Source of the DNA: Rapana venosa
Taxonomy: Eukaryota; Mollusca; Gastropoda; Neogastropoda; Muricidae
Direction: 5' to 3'
Assembly: GCA_028751875.1 (NCBI GenBank)
Contig: CM054144.1
Location: 19,443,992 to 19,507,991, forward strand
DNA: 64,000 nucleotides
Shown: piece by piece, positions 1 to 11,164 of the stretch
How positions within the stretch are numbered: position 1 is the stretch's first letter
How the letters are laid out: each line of letters opens with the position of its first letter
Notes under the pieces: generated by a model
What the model saw: only the letters and a program-made list of their open reading frames with translations
The model's database searches: none
Told to the model about the DNA's origin: nothing
Made by a program: the position numbers and the translations under genes

Positions 1-22
1 TGCCTGGGTGCAAACATATAAA

Positions 23-29
23 CAGAGAG

Positions 30-70
<41 letters not shown>
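23..70. repeat. (GA)n microsatellite
   Basis: Almost pure GA dinucleotide run at the left edge. It has a counterpart at 16681-16728 in copy A2. Confidence 0.95.
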
Positions 71-72
<2 letters not shown>

Positions 73-267
73 AAAATTAATGTTTCTCTATCTAGATATT
101 ATTGATAATGATAATGAAAATAATGATAATAATAATGAATTGAATTCATATAGCACTATATCTTGTAAAAAAAACAACCCACACCATACCATTGCACTTG
201 CATCCATTCCACTCCCACAAATGCAACCAACAATGATTAACAGTTTAATAAATTCAAATACACAAAA

Positions 268-316
268 CGCACGCGCGCGTGCACGCGCGCCCACACACAC
301 ACAAACACACACACAG
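268..316. repeat. Alternating CG/CA tract
   Basis: An alternating purine-pyrimidine run, first rich in CG and then CA, directly beyond the 3' side of the minus-strand LINE fragment. In A2 the equivalent position (16879-16932) is CA only, so the CG block is specific to A1. Confidence 0.9.
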
Positions 317-401
317 GTTATATGCTTCAGCAGGGTGATGGGAACTTTGGCCGTTGAAGGCAAGGATAGATAACTAAGAGATAAAACTGTAGGAGGAAGT
401 C

Positions 402-1200
402 TTAGGTTTGAAATAGGTATGTCTTGAGGTTGTATTTAAAAGTGTCGTAAGTAGGCATGTCGCGAAGGGCAAGAGGGAGGTCATTCCAGAGTGATGGACC
501 AGAAACGGAGAAAGAGCAATGGTCAACGGTGGAGTGGTTGAATCTAGGTATTCGTATGCACAGGGTATCTGCAGCAGAGCAGAGGGAACGAGAAGGAGTG
601 TACAGGTGAAGACGTTCACAGAGGTAGAAAGGTGCCGTTTTGTGGAGACATTTGTAACTGAGGGTGCTGATCATGTACTTTACTCTCTGTGGCACAGGCA
701 GCCAGTGGAGAGATCGCAAGAGAGGGGTAGTATGCTCATATTAAAATTTTGTTTTTCTTTTTGAGATCAAGTCGAGCAGCAGAGTTTTGGATGCGTGAAG
801 GGAGTGGATAGATTATGCTGACAGACCAGCCAAAAGAGAATTGCAATAGTCCAGACATGACAGAATGAGAGACTAGTTTGGAAATTGCATCAGTTGACAG
901 GTACTTTCGATTTGCACTTATACGCCATAATTGATAGTAGCACGACTGACAGGTCTTGGAGATTAATTTTTGCATAGAAAGCGTGTTTTCGATAACACCA
1001 CCAAGATACTTGACTGTGGTGGATAGAGGAACTGACGTATTGCCAAATTCTATTGAAGCTGTTGCGATGGAAGAGAGTTTGTGTTTGGTCCCTACAATCA
1101 TGGCTTCCACTTTATCTGCGTTTTGCTGTTATTTGTTTTGTATCATCCATTTTTGAATAGGTCTGTAGCATTATTGAAAGAATATGTTCAGTAGTCTGTT
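402..1200 (-). pseudogene. 5'-truncated CR1/L2-like LINE reverse transcriptase fragment
   Basis: Minus-strand remnant of the C-terminal part of a non-LTR retrotransposon reverse transcriptase. Frame 1110-736 carries the thumb region, with a VEAMIVGTKHKL-like stretch followed by YLGGVI. Frame 719-402 carries the typical terminal domain, with LHWLPVPQR near its start, then LHLYTPSR, GPSLWNDLPLALR and LKTYLFQT at the end. The two pieces lie in different frames, so a frameshift separates them. The endonuclease and RT catalytic core are absent, as expected for a 5'-truncated insertion. The same fragment, with the same frame break, occurs at 17018-17790, so it predates the duplication. Assignment to CR1/L2 or Jockey-like elements is from family knowledge and the exact clade is uncertain. 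Confidence 0.8.
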
Positions 1201-1468
1201 GCTTTTCCGTTAGAATTTTAGAAACAATTTAAAACCAGGTACCATCTTATTCTTGGCTGCATTATGGATATCTCTATTTATCAGATAGGTCAATAATGTG
1301 ACCAGCCACGAGGCTAGATGTTAGGCCTGTAGCATTGTTCTACCCAGTGTAAGTCGGCATACCCCTCTTGCTTTGTCTGATACAAGCTTGTAGGACTAGT
1401 GCTGCTGGGTGTTTTGGTGTAAACATAAGAATGAGATAGAGGTTGGAGGGGGACAAGGTTTTTGTGTA

Positions 1469-1543
1469 TGAAAGAAAGAGAGAGAGGGAGGGGGTGGGGG
1501 GTGGGTGGGCAGGGAGTTTGAGAGAGAGAGAGAGCGAGAGAGA
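1469..1543. repeat. Purine-rich GA/GGGT tract
   Basis: Imperfect purine run of GA and GGGTGGG segments. The A2 counterpart (about 18124-18240) is mostly TG/GT with GGGAG, so the microsatellite composition has switched between the copies. Confidence 0.8.
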
Positions 1544-1778
1544 ACGTTGAATTGAATTGAATTAGATTTATTTTAAAAGGGTTATGACTTGAGAAAACGC
1601 AGTTTTACAATCATACCTTTGGGAATAAGAATACTTACTGTTTTTCATATAGAAAAAGAATTCATGTAAAATGTAAAAAGAATAAATGTATCTTCGCATA
1701 AATCTTTATACTTTGCTAAATAAAGAATAGATCACAAAATCACATAAGAAAATGAGGATAAAGAAACTGACTGGAGAG

Positions 1779-1801
1779 GAGAAGAGAGGGAGGGAGGGAT
1801 G

Positions 1802-1861
<60 letters not shown>
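1779..1861. repeat. (GA)n microsatellite
   Basis: Purine-only run of GGGA then GA repeats. Counterpart at 18478-18552 in A2. Confidence 0.95.
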
Positions 1862-1862
<1 letters not shown>

Positions 1863-1942
1863 GCTGACAGACAGACTGGCAGATAGCGCAAATTTGCAAA
1901 TGATAACATAATTTTTTGAGAGCATGCAGCCCTCTAATGATG

Positions 1943-2043
1943 TAACTACAACAACAACAACATCATCAACTACTACTACTACTACTACTAGCACTACTAG
2001 CACAACGACATCCATTACTACTACTATCACTACTGCTACTACT
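1943..2043. repeat. (ACT/ACA)n trinucleotide repeat
   Basis: Imperfect ACA then ACT trinucleotide array, followed by AAT and GAT interspersions to about 2150. It gives spurious poly-Thr and poly-Val reading frames. Counterpart at 18627-18740. Confidence 0.9.
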
Positions 2044-2147
2044 TTTTACCATGCTAATAATAATAATACTACTACTGATACTAATAATGATTTGATTCTA
2101 ACACTAATGATGATGATAACGCTCATACTAATAATAATGACAATGGT

Positions 2148-2163
2148 AATAACAGCATGCAAC
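2148..2163. repeat. Left target-site duplication of SINE
   Basis: AATAACAGCATGCAAC occurs here and again at 3036-3051. The A2 copy has a single version of this site (near 18846-18861) with no SINE. Confidence 0.9.
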
Positions 2164-3035
2164 GACCAGCCGCCATGGCGCAGTGGTTAGCGCCTTGGGT
2201 TACGGACTGGAAGGTCGCGGGTTCGATTCCCATAAGAGTCATAGGGATTTTTCGGACTCCGGCCGGCTCCTACCCAGAGTGAGTGTGCTGTGGGCTCAGT
2301 GGGAAGACTGGGACCACACAGTCGAGTTTCATCCACTTAACGGATGCGAGTTTGAGAGTGTTGCTCAAATTACCTGACCAACACTGCAGGTGTCTGTATC
2401 TCTCGGGCCCGGTTGACGCCGGGATATATTATGATAGTAAGCGTAGAGTACAACCCTGTCAAGTAGTCTCAAAGCATATGCACTTCCACAGCAGCATCAT
2501 TACGTCATCCTCATTGTCATTGATCATCATGCATTTAAAAAAATTGCCTCTGATTCGGTGGTCCCGGTTTCTCTGGTCTCATGGTGACCTCAGATTCGGT
2601 TTGCCCATACACTTCTGTGCCTGTGGTGAGTTTGTGTCAAAGCCTTTGGGGTTGGAGGTTCGCGGGGGACGGTCGTTGGAGGGACGTTGTGGTGGTTGCC
2701 ACCTGGGGTGGGCAACTCACTCAGTCTGGCTCCGCGACTGAGCTAATACTGTCGTTAGTAGGGGGCTTAGTAGGTGGTGTCCTGCGTATGTTAGCTCAGA
2801 ACAGGCACCACTGAATACCACCAAAGTGACCCAGCAGCAGTGCAGGGCCCCTCTGGCTGGTGGCCCCACGGCGGCCTGATAGTTATGGGCTCCCTGTGGA
2901 CTTCCGACCCTGAGGATGAGACATAACAAATCTGGGTATGGCTGTGGCGGGGAGATTGGAATGAGCGGCGTGGGAACAGTAGGACGGGGGTCGTCAGAAG
3001 ATGAGGCAGCAAAAAAAAAAAATAAAAAAATAAAA
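2164..3035 (+). mobile_element. Long tRNA-derived SINE, ~870 bp
   Basis: Insertion present in A1 and absent at the matching site of A2. It is bounded by a perfect 16-bp target-site duplication. The 5' end is a tRNA-like head with RNA polymerase III A and B boxes. A body of about 760 bp follows, and the element ends in an A-rich tail at 3011-3035. A degraded second member lies at 54890-55475. It shares the head, the central segment ending in GGGATATATT, and the 3' segment beginning near GTATGTTAGCTCAGAACAGG and including CAGCAGCAGTGCAGGG. The length is large for a SINE, so the element may be composite. No reverse transcriptase is encoded, so mobility would depend on a LINE partner in trans. 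Confidence 0.85.
2176..2230 (+). promoter_or_regulatory. RNA polymerase III internal promoter (A and B boxes) of SINE
   Basis: Box A-like TGGCGCAGTGG lies at 2176-2186 and a consensus B box GGTTCGATTCC at 2220-2230. The spacing is tRNA-like. The element has no matching tRNA 3' acceptor half, so this is a SINE head, not a tRNA gene. Confidence 0.85.
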
Positions 3036-3051
3036 AATAACAGCATGCAAC
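3036..3051. repeat. Right target-site duplication of SINE
   Basis: Perfect repeat of 2148-2163, placed directly after the A-rich tail. Confidence 0.9.
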
Positions 3052-3235
3052 AATGATGATGACAGTGACGATGACAACGAAGAAGAAAATGATCACAATG
3101 ACAACACCCGATAGAAACAATAATAATAACGAAAACATAACAAAGAACAAGAAAATTATTATTGCTATCACAATGACGAACTAAAGATAATACAACTTTA
3201 GTTACTGAAAAGTTAAAAAGAAAAAAAATATGTAA

Positions 3236-3266
<31 letters not shown>

Positions 3267-4458
3267 TGTGTGTGATTTAAAGAGTTGTGCACATTTGAAT
3301 TATATTTATCGATAGTAGAAAGGAGAAATCTATTATGCAGCTTAGACTTAATGTGTACCGGTTTCCATTAGCACAAAGCTAAATTCGAGCAAATGGTTTG
3401 GCCAGATTTTTTTCGGAACATGGAATAGGGGTTGTTTAGACCATGCAGTGTATGCTTCCTTTTAGAGATGGAATCTTTGATTTTAAAACATTTTAAGGAT
3501 TTTGCATATTCAGACAGTGGGAGATTTTTAAGGCAGCTTAGAGAAGACGTGTCTGAATTTTTCAGAGCATAGAATTCTGGTATGTTATACTCATTAGCAC
3601 GTATTCCCTATTAGTCACCTGTCACGTTGACAAGGTATTTTTCAGTAACACAGACCTGTTACAATAACTTCTGGCTCCCTGGAACATAAGATATATCTCT
3701 CAAGTTTATCCTATATATATCCTATATAAATTCCATATATTATTATTATTATTATATATAGGATATCTCAACAGATTTCTAGGATTTGAGTAATGTGTTC
3801 TAGTTTCTAAAGTCGTTCTGGCTCTGGCCGTTCCTCTAGTCGGATGGTTCACTGGAAGAATGTCAAAGATAACGTTTTAATAATAATTCTGGAAAAACGA
3901 AACCCACATAAACGTGTCTCTTATTTTGATATGGATTCTTTAAAAACTTGTTTTAAGGTTCTCGTCATCAAATAATACCCTGAAATACGAATAGTACCGT
4001 TATCATCCAGACGCGTTTCATTACAAATCAACCCGACTAGCACCATGTAGTGTAGTCAATTACCTCTCTTCCTTTTGCATCTCCTTTCACGTTGGTCATA
4101 TGAGTCACTTGCGATGTGTATGTCTGGCCTTGTGTTCAATGCCAGATTAAAACTGCATGAGTTAATAAATTTAATTCAGACTGTGGCAGCTCCATCGGAT
4201 TTTTATATCAATAGATAAAACTCAAAGAAGCACCTCAATATACTACACGGTAGCAGCGGTAAAAGCAGTAAAAAGTGTTGTGTTTTATCATTCGAACTGA
4301 TCAGTTATATCGATGAATATTACTCTAGATTTACAGTATTGTTATACCCAATGTACATCAACAAACCCCTCTTGGTTTGTCTGAGACAAGCTAGTAGGAC
4401 TGGTGCTGTTGGATGCTTCGTGGCAAAGAAAAGATCTTAGAGGGGGAGGTAGGGGATG

Positions 4459-4460
<2 letters not shown>
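3052..4460. other. Non-coding stretch within A1
   Basis: No supported gene. It contains a GA tract at 3238-3267 and an AT-rich patch with TATATCC/GGATATA inverted segments at about 3700-3770. The A2 equivalent of that patch is shorter. The remainder aligns with 18862-20320. Confidence 0.7.

Positions 4461-4529
<69 letters not shown>
4461..4529. repeat. (GA)n microsatellite
   Basis: Pure GA run with one GGGA interruption near its end. Counterpart at 20322-20394. Confidence 0.95.
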
Positions 4530-4843
4530 TCGGATTCGGATGATTTAATCATGTATAGGCCATTGCCCCTCATGATAGGGGGTATACAACAAGAACACAA
4601 TAACATTAAAGTTGCATATGAATACATCACCAAACAATAGAAATAATTGAAAATTCAAGACAACAATGTTGAACGCAATTTAAATGCCTTGTATAAGTAA
4701 ATTGACAAATTTCTGTTTGTTCATGCTTTGATGTCATAAGTAATGGAAATCGAAACTGGCTTAGGAATTTCTAAAACTTCAGTGGTATGTACTGTTATCG
4801 CAGTTCTTTGAAAATTGGGCAGCGCATGACAAAATGAACTTTG

Positions 4844-4846
<3 letters not shown>

Positions 4847-4900
<54 letters not shown>
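4847..4900. repeat. (GA)n microsatellite
   Basis: Pure GA run immediately next to a SINE tail. In A2 the same position has only a short GA run and a GACAAT segment. Confidence 0.95.
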
Positions 4901-4902
<2 letters not shown>

Positions 4903-4972
4903 CTTTTATTTCGAGGATAATGAATAAGTACCCATGTGCTTTTTTACATCCAGTCCCCGCCCTTAGGGAAAT
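4901..4972 (-). mobile_element. 3' tail fragment of SINE family B
   Basis: Matches the terminal ~70 bp of the SINE copies at 55480-55712 and 60801-61154. The shared part runs from ATAA...CGAGGATAAT through GTGCTTTTTTACATCCAG to CAGTCCCCG. Only the tail is present. It is shared with A2 (20733-20800). Confidence 0.75.
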
Positions 4973-5475
4973 ATATGAGTGAGAGAGAGAGAGATTCGCC
5001 AGGTTACATCAATATCAAGGAACCCGAGCAAAACAAAATATTCAATTACACAAACCTTCTTCAAATTTTAAACATTATGAATTTTAAAAAATAACAACAA
5101 AAAACGAACACCATTTCTGTTTTTAAATCGACACTATGCATGTAATGCCCCTCCCCACCCACCCCATCCCCAATGTCCAAACATAACACCTTTCAAATTG
5201 TGTTAAGAGTTTTTGTTTAAATATATGTTCGAAAAGACGTATCATATTATATGTGGAAGGGGAAGAAAACACCGTTCTTCTTTAGACGAGAAGAATGCAG
5301 TTTCGAATTCAACATAGGGACCGAAACATTTATATTTTTCATCTCATAACTTGTGTTGAAGACAAACGATCTGAACTAATAACAACAGTGTGACTAAACA
5401 AACAGTGAAGGTAAATAAGTACAGGAAACCATGTAACTTATTTACCAACGACCAAAAGAAGACTTCTCGCACAGC
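4973..5475. other. Non-coding stretch
   Basis: No gene seen. It aligns with about 20800-21382 in A2. The GA tract here is much shorter than the one at 20810-20905. Confidence 0.7.
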
Positions 5476-5488
5476 TGTCTTCTTCTTT
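5476..5488. repeat. Left target-site duplication of the 8.2 kb insertion
   Basis: TGTCTTCTTCTTT occurs here and at 13688-13700. It is single in A2 at 21383-21395, where flanking sequence is uninterrupted. Confidence 0.9.
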
Positions 5489-5560
5489 TTTTTAAATTTT
5501 TTTTATTTATTTATTTTTTTTTAATATTTTTTTTTAATTCCTTTTGTTGTTACAAATACA
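5489..5560 (-). other. Poly(A) tail of the L1-like element
   Basis: T-rich run on the plus strand, interrupted by AAA and TTTA blocks, directly abutting the left target-site duplication. This is the 3' end signature of a minus-strand LINE integrated by target-primed reverse transcription. Confidence 0.75.
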
Positions 5561-5959
5561 TATATGCATGACAAGCATTATCAATATCAATAAACGTTAA
5601 CTAGACATAACAAAGAAATAACGTATATACAGCATTCCTGCATAATTACATACATATACACATACAAACATACATACATACATATATACATACATATATA
5701 CACAACGGCATTTTATACAGTACACAATTCATATGCCATGCCATCTGAAGAATATTACACAGTTTTTCAATTGCCATTCCTCCCTCCCCCATTACAGGAG
5801 GGCTTGATGGGATGTTTGTTGGGGTTTTTTGTCCAAAGCTGTGTGTCTTCTGATGTTTTATTCATCCTTTATGTGACAAAAAACAATGATTTGTAGTTAT
5901 TCCATTCTATTTCGAATTTCATAAGGTTATTTGCAATTCTTGCATTATACTGCTCGGTT

Positions 5960-8900
5960 TTAAAATCTATTGTGTAGCTGTGCCTGAAAAACAGAAAGTG
6001 TTGGTACTTGTCTGTCAATTTTGCATCTGTAGATGTGTAACTTTGCAAGCAACATTATCAAATCAAAGGTCATATCTGTTTTAATGTGTTGGTCTACCCC
6101 AAAAATGACTAAATTACGAGAAAATGTTATGTTACAGACATTTGTGCATCGTTCTTTAATAACATGTTCTAAACTTGTCCAAAAAGTTCTAATATATTTA
6201 CAATCCCATAAAAAGTGTTCTATCGAGTCTCTGGTCTCATTACACAAAGTACAAAGTGTTGTGTTTACTAAACCCATAGCATTCAACACCACGTTTGTAG
6301 CAATGATGCGGTGAATTATTCTCATTTGCAGCCATTTTAGTTTTACATCTTTAATTTTATGTATTTTTACAAAGATATCTTTCCAATGGAAATGTTCATG
6401 TAGTTTTTCTGTCCACTTTGTGCAACAGTTTGGAAGTTGTTTGTCTGATACCAGATATTCATAATACTTTTTTGTCCCCTTATTTACACTATCAATGATC
6501 CGCAGTACTGTGGGTGTCTCTTGAATATTACTTATGTTGTCACTTATTTGTATGCCAGCTTTCCTTATGTACTGTTTCATTGAGGAAATCCATCCATGAA
6601 ACGTAAGAAAGTCAATAGGCCTGCCACAGCTTGAACTGAAATCTTTGTAATTAATAAATTCACCTTTTTCATTGAGAAAGTGTTTAATAGAATATATACC
6701 TTTCTGTATTGAATACGTGTGTTTGATTACTTTATTACCTACTGTTATATTTTCATTGTAAAAAACTGGTTCAGAGAGCATTTCTCGTGCATTTGAGGGA
6801 CTAATGCAACGAGAGAAAAATCTATAAGCTTTAAACGTATGTGTCCAAAAAGGATTGATGTTTGAAAATGTGGCTGTTATATCTGATCCATAGCTTTCTA
6901 AGTTCATGATAAGTGGATACGTTTTTTCTGCAATACTTATCCATTTGTGATTTACATTTCTAATTTTTCTTATCCATATAAGTTTCAGCGCATAAATATA
7001 TTTTCTTATATCAGGTATGCTCATCCCTCCTTGAGTAACGGGTTTAATAGCCGTCTTTCTACCTATTCTATCTTGCTTATTGTTCCAGACAAACTGGAAA
7101 CATAGCTTTTGTAGACTTTTTATGAAATGGTCAGGTGGATCTGGTAATAACATCCAAGGTGAATAAGTTTTTGACAAGATAAGAGACTTTAAAATGGCAA
7201 TTCTGCCAAGTGGAGTAATAACTCTTTGTAACCAAACTTTAAATAGCGTTTTAATTTCAGAAAATTTATCATTATAGTTCATATTTTCACAGTCCTTTAG
7301 ATTTGGGTGTAAACCAGATTCCTAGAATCTTGAATTTGGGGGGATTCCACATCATTTTTAGGTGGGGACAGAACACACTACTTGATTCTTTTTATTACCA
7401 AGCCATATAACTTGACTTTTGTCACTATTCATGATAAGACCTGAATATTTTTCCAAACTTCTCTAGAATATGTATAGAATGTTCAAATGATAGTTTATCT
7501 CCTATGTTTAACAATTGAGTGTCATCTGCATATTGGGAAATTTATGTTCTGTCTCTCCAATGCGTATTCCTTTAATTGATATATACTTCTTTAATCATTA
7601 TAGCCAAAATCTCGGCACTAAGAATAAATAAGTAGGGCGATATTGGATCACCCTGCCTGCACCCTCTTTCAATTCTAAACCATTTTGAACTGTTACCATT
7701 TACGAGGACTGTTGATTTTATATTTGTATAGAATGTTTTGACCCATTGATAGACACTGCTACCGAAACCATATGCCTTCATGACTTTGAACATAAAAATC
7801 CCAGCTTAAAGAGTCGAATGCTTTTTCAAAGTCAACACTAAGTAATAACCCAGGCTGATTATTTTTATCCAGGTAGTTAATCAGGTCATATATTAATCTA
7901 ATATTATTACCAATGTATCTATTTGGCATAAAACCTGACTGATCTTCGCTGATAAGTGTAGGCAGAACTCTTTTAATCCGGTTTGCAATACATGCAGAAC
8001 CATTTTATAAACTACATTAAGAAGGGTTATTGGACGCCAGTTTTTAATGTATTCTCTAGGTTTGTCCCCTTTTGGGAGACAGATAATTAGACCTTCCTTC
8101 TGTGTAGCCGATAATTCACCATCCTGGTAACTTTCATTAAGTGCTCTTACTATGAAATGACCTATTTCTTTCCAAAAAAACTTGAAAAATTCTACCGTAA
8201 AGCCGTCTGTTCCTGGGCTTTTTCCATTTTTCATATTTTTTAACGCACATCCTGCTTCTTCAATACTTATTTTACCACCTAACTGCTGTTGTTCTTCTTC
8301 TTGTATTTGGGGTAGGTTTTTAACCACCTGTTCAATCTCACATGGTTCAATGTTTCTCTTTCTGTAGAGACTCTCATAAAATGCTGTAACTTCTTTTTCA
8401 ATATCTTTCTGATTGTCGATAACTGTATCATTCTCCGTTAATAGCTTTGACATGCGTTTACTGATGAAATTTCTTTTTTCTAGATTACACAAATATTTGG
8501 ATATCTTTTCACCATCAGCAATCCATCGTGCTTTGGATCTCAGCAACACCCCCTCCATTCTCTTTTTACGTATTTCTTCCAATTCTTTATTTTTTTCTCT
8601 AAGTTGTGTTATTTCATTGTCTCTTTTATGTTCTAGCTTTTCTAGTTGTTCAATGTCGTTTATAATTTATTTTCATTTTCTCTTGTTTTTTCTTCTTCAT
8701 TATTGCATATCCTATTGTTTTAGCTCTAATTTTCATCAGCAGAAAGTCTAAAAAGATTTTATCTGGGACCGATAGCTGTATTTCAGCTTTGGGAATTTCA
8801 TCTATTACTGATTTGTCATATTTTTTGTCTGCGTACTCTTTGATCACATTCGAAATTTCTGTGTTTATTTCTTCTACATAGTGACTATCTCTAAGAAGAG

Positions 8901-9655
8901 AAGAGTTGAACTTCCAAAAACTTTTCTTATTTTTTCTTTTCTCAAATTTTAGAGTAAGCGTTATCAGTGAGTGGTCAGAACGATATCCAGGGAGTATATC
9001 TGTGTTTTCAAAATACCAAATAAGGTATTCCGACAATAGAAAGAAGTCAAGGCGACCTTGCTTCAGTGGTGTTGCTTTTTGCCATGTATATCTCCTATAC
9101 TCTGGATTACACTCTCTCCATATATCAGATAGAGCCAGTTCTTCTGTAAAAATTTCAAGTGCTTTTCTAGCTCTGGGATTGTTAATTTGTGTATAATTAT
9201 TACAGTCAGATTAGGGTCAATTGCGATATTCCAGTCCCCGACGGCAATTATATTATTTATTTTATACGACTTAATTGTCTCTTTTAGAGTGAAATAAAAC
9301 TGTGGGTTGTCTCTATTTGGACCATATACATTAACTAAAGGAAATCTTTATCCATTGTTGAAAATTTTACTATTATGAAGTTACCGTTTGGATCCCTACT
9401 TACATCCTGTATCTTAAATTCAAAATTATTTGAGAAAAAAATAGCAACCCCTCTACAATTTGATTTATAAGACGCAAAAAAACATTTATATCCCCATTCC
9501 GAGCTTACATATTTTTCTACCTTTTTATCAAAATGTGTGTCTTGAAGACAATATATTGAACATTTTTTCTGTTTCAAATAATGGAACACATCTCTTCGTT
9601 TGTACAAATTTCCCAACCCCTGACAATTCATTGAGGCAAGGGTAATACTATCCAT
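5960..9655 (-). pseudogene. L1-like ORF2 (endonuclease-reverse transcriptase), multiply frameshifted
   Basis: Minus-strand remnant. The start near 9655 has the apurinic-endonuclease opening SMNCQGLGN; a GDWN motif follows near 9235 and a YRSDHS motif near 8970. RT motifs follow: PKGDKPREYIKNWRPITLLN (8582-7893 frame), SVDFEKAFDSLSW just downstream in a shifted frame, GCRQGDPISPYLF (7793-7572), and a YADD at 7532-7521 in yet another frame. The last open frame, 7282-5960 (440 residues), holds the RT thumb and connection, with FVWNNK and a GG motif near residue 85. It ends with a Cys-His knuckle (Cys344, Cys347, His356, Cys361). At least four frame breaks make it non-functional. RT and knuckle layout resemble the L1 superfamily. 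No ORF1 was found. Confidence 0.88.
7521..7532 (-). other. RT catalytic YADD motif
   Basis: The reverse complement encodes Tyr-Ala-Asp-Asp, the metal-binding motif of reverse transcriptases. It lies in a frame different from the flanking open segments, which confirms that ORF2 is broken around it. Confidence 0.8.
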
Positions 9656-10406
9656 AAGAGGTAATAAATGTTGATGATAAAGGAAGTAAATATCTTTTCC
9701 TGTTCATAATGTATGTAGTCTTTAAGATGGACAAATCATTTAGTATTATCAGGAACAGTATTTCCACATCTTGAGTCATGGCATACACATTTTTTTTCAA
9801 AACAGAACAAGACCTAAACATGGCCTGTAAAGTTGAGTGTGTAAACATAATCACACCAACATTCATTTGACAAACATGTAACAAAGAAAAAGAAACGATT
9901 AAAGCAAAAAAGAGAAACATCAAGACAAGAAGAAGAAGAAAAAAAATACAAACAAAATTCACCGATATTCTGACAATCCTTGACAAACGCAAGGCAAGCT
10001 TCCTGCACATTGTGCGTGTTGTCACATAAAACAACTGTGTGGATCGTTGACCAAAATACATCCAAAGAAATAGAGTTGATTACAGTATGGTATACATATG
10101 TACCCTAATAAAAATATTTTAAAAAAAACATTAAAAAAAACCACGAAATTTATTCATCTTGTCGCGCACCTGTGACACAATGTACATGCCCAAGTCCATG
10201 CGCACCGCCCGTGTCTACAGAAGATGATAACTAGTTCTGATTTCCCGGCAGATGATTAGTTATACATAAGAGAAAAGAAAAAAGGCAGGAGCAAAAAAAA
10301 GGTGCAAACCATGTTCCCTTCCTGAGCACTCTGTTCAGCTCTATTTTTAACCACCGTATATGTGTGAGTGAGTGATTAAGTGAATGAGTGAGTGATTAGG
10401 TGAATG
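9656..10406. other. Upstream region of the L1-like ORF2, no ORF1 seen
   Basis: Minus-strand open frames here are low-complexity and hydrophobic, with no similarity I recognise. There is no RNA-binding or coiled-coil ORF1-like product. Short A-rich runs occur near 10110-10140 and 10270-10300. Confidence 0.55.
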
Positions 10407-10407
10407 A

Positions 10408-10445
<38 letters not shown>

Positions 10446-10552
10446 TGTGCGTGCGTGCGTGCGTGCGTGTGTGTGTGTGTGTGTGTATGTGCGCGTGTGT
10501 GTAAGTCAAACTTTTATTTTCAGATGGTACATTGAACAGGCAGTGCATTTGC

Positions 10553-10584
<32 letters not shown>

Positions 10585-10611
10585 TGCGTACGTGCGTGCG
10601 TGCGTGCGTGC

Positions 10612-10645
<34 letters not shown>
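10407..10645. repeat. (TG)n / (TGCG)n microsatellite pair
   Basis: Two TG-rich tracts with internal TGCG tetranucleotide blocks (10411-10502 and 10555-10644), separated by about 50 bp. The two tracts share the same order of TG, TGCG and TG blocks. Confidence 0.95.
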
Positions 10646-10646
<1 letters not shown>

Positions 10647-10851
10647 TACGCAGTCTCAAGGGCCTAAGATTGTGTGCCCATGTGCGCGGGTGTATGCGTG
10701 CATGTCGCACGAGGTTGAAGAAACGCACTCATTCCTCCATATTGCAAGTGTGACCCCATCCCTGGAGTGGAGCCACATGTATTCAAATGAAGCATTCACT
10801 ATGTAGGAGGGCACACAGTGGAGCATACGGTAGAAAAAAGCAGGAGCAGAA

Positions 10852-10880
10852 GAGACCCCCCCCCCCCCCCCGCCCCCCCA

Positions 10881-10918
<38 letters not shown>

Positions 10919-11105
10919 AAAAACTCACCCCCCACCAAACAAACACTCAACAAAAACCCCCCCCAAAAACAAAAAAAAAACAAAAACAAAAAAAAACAAC
11001 AACAAAAAAAACCACCAAAAAAACAAACAAAAAACCAGCAAACAAAACATAACTATTTATATAAAAAAACAACAACAAAAAACAACAAACAAAAACAACA
11101 ACCCC
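10852..11105. repeat. Poly(C) then poly(A), followed by CAAA-rich tract
   Basis: A near-pure C run at about 10857-10878 leads into a long A run to about 10917, then a long region made almost only of A and C. The strand asymmetry is extreme. Apparent proteins of Lys, Asn, Thr and Pro read from it are artefacts. Confidence 0.95.
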
Positions 11106-11164
11106 TAACAACACCAAGGACATAATTATACATACATATATGTTATGAACTATACTCATTTTTT

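Noticed and set aside
2171..2240. Functional tRNA gene
   Set aside because: A and B boxes are present, but there is no acceptor-stem pairing partner downstream and the sequence continues into a SINE with A-rich tail and TSDs.
10787..11125. Lys/Asn-rich proteins of about 100 residues
   Set aside because: Direct readout of an A/C-only low-complexity tract.
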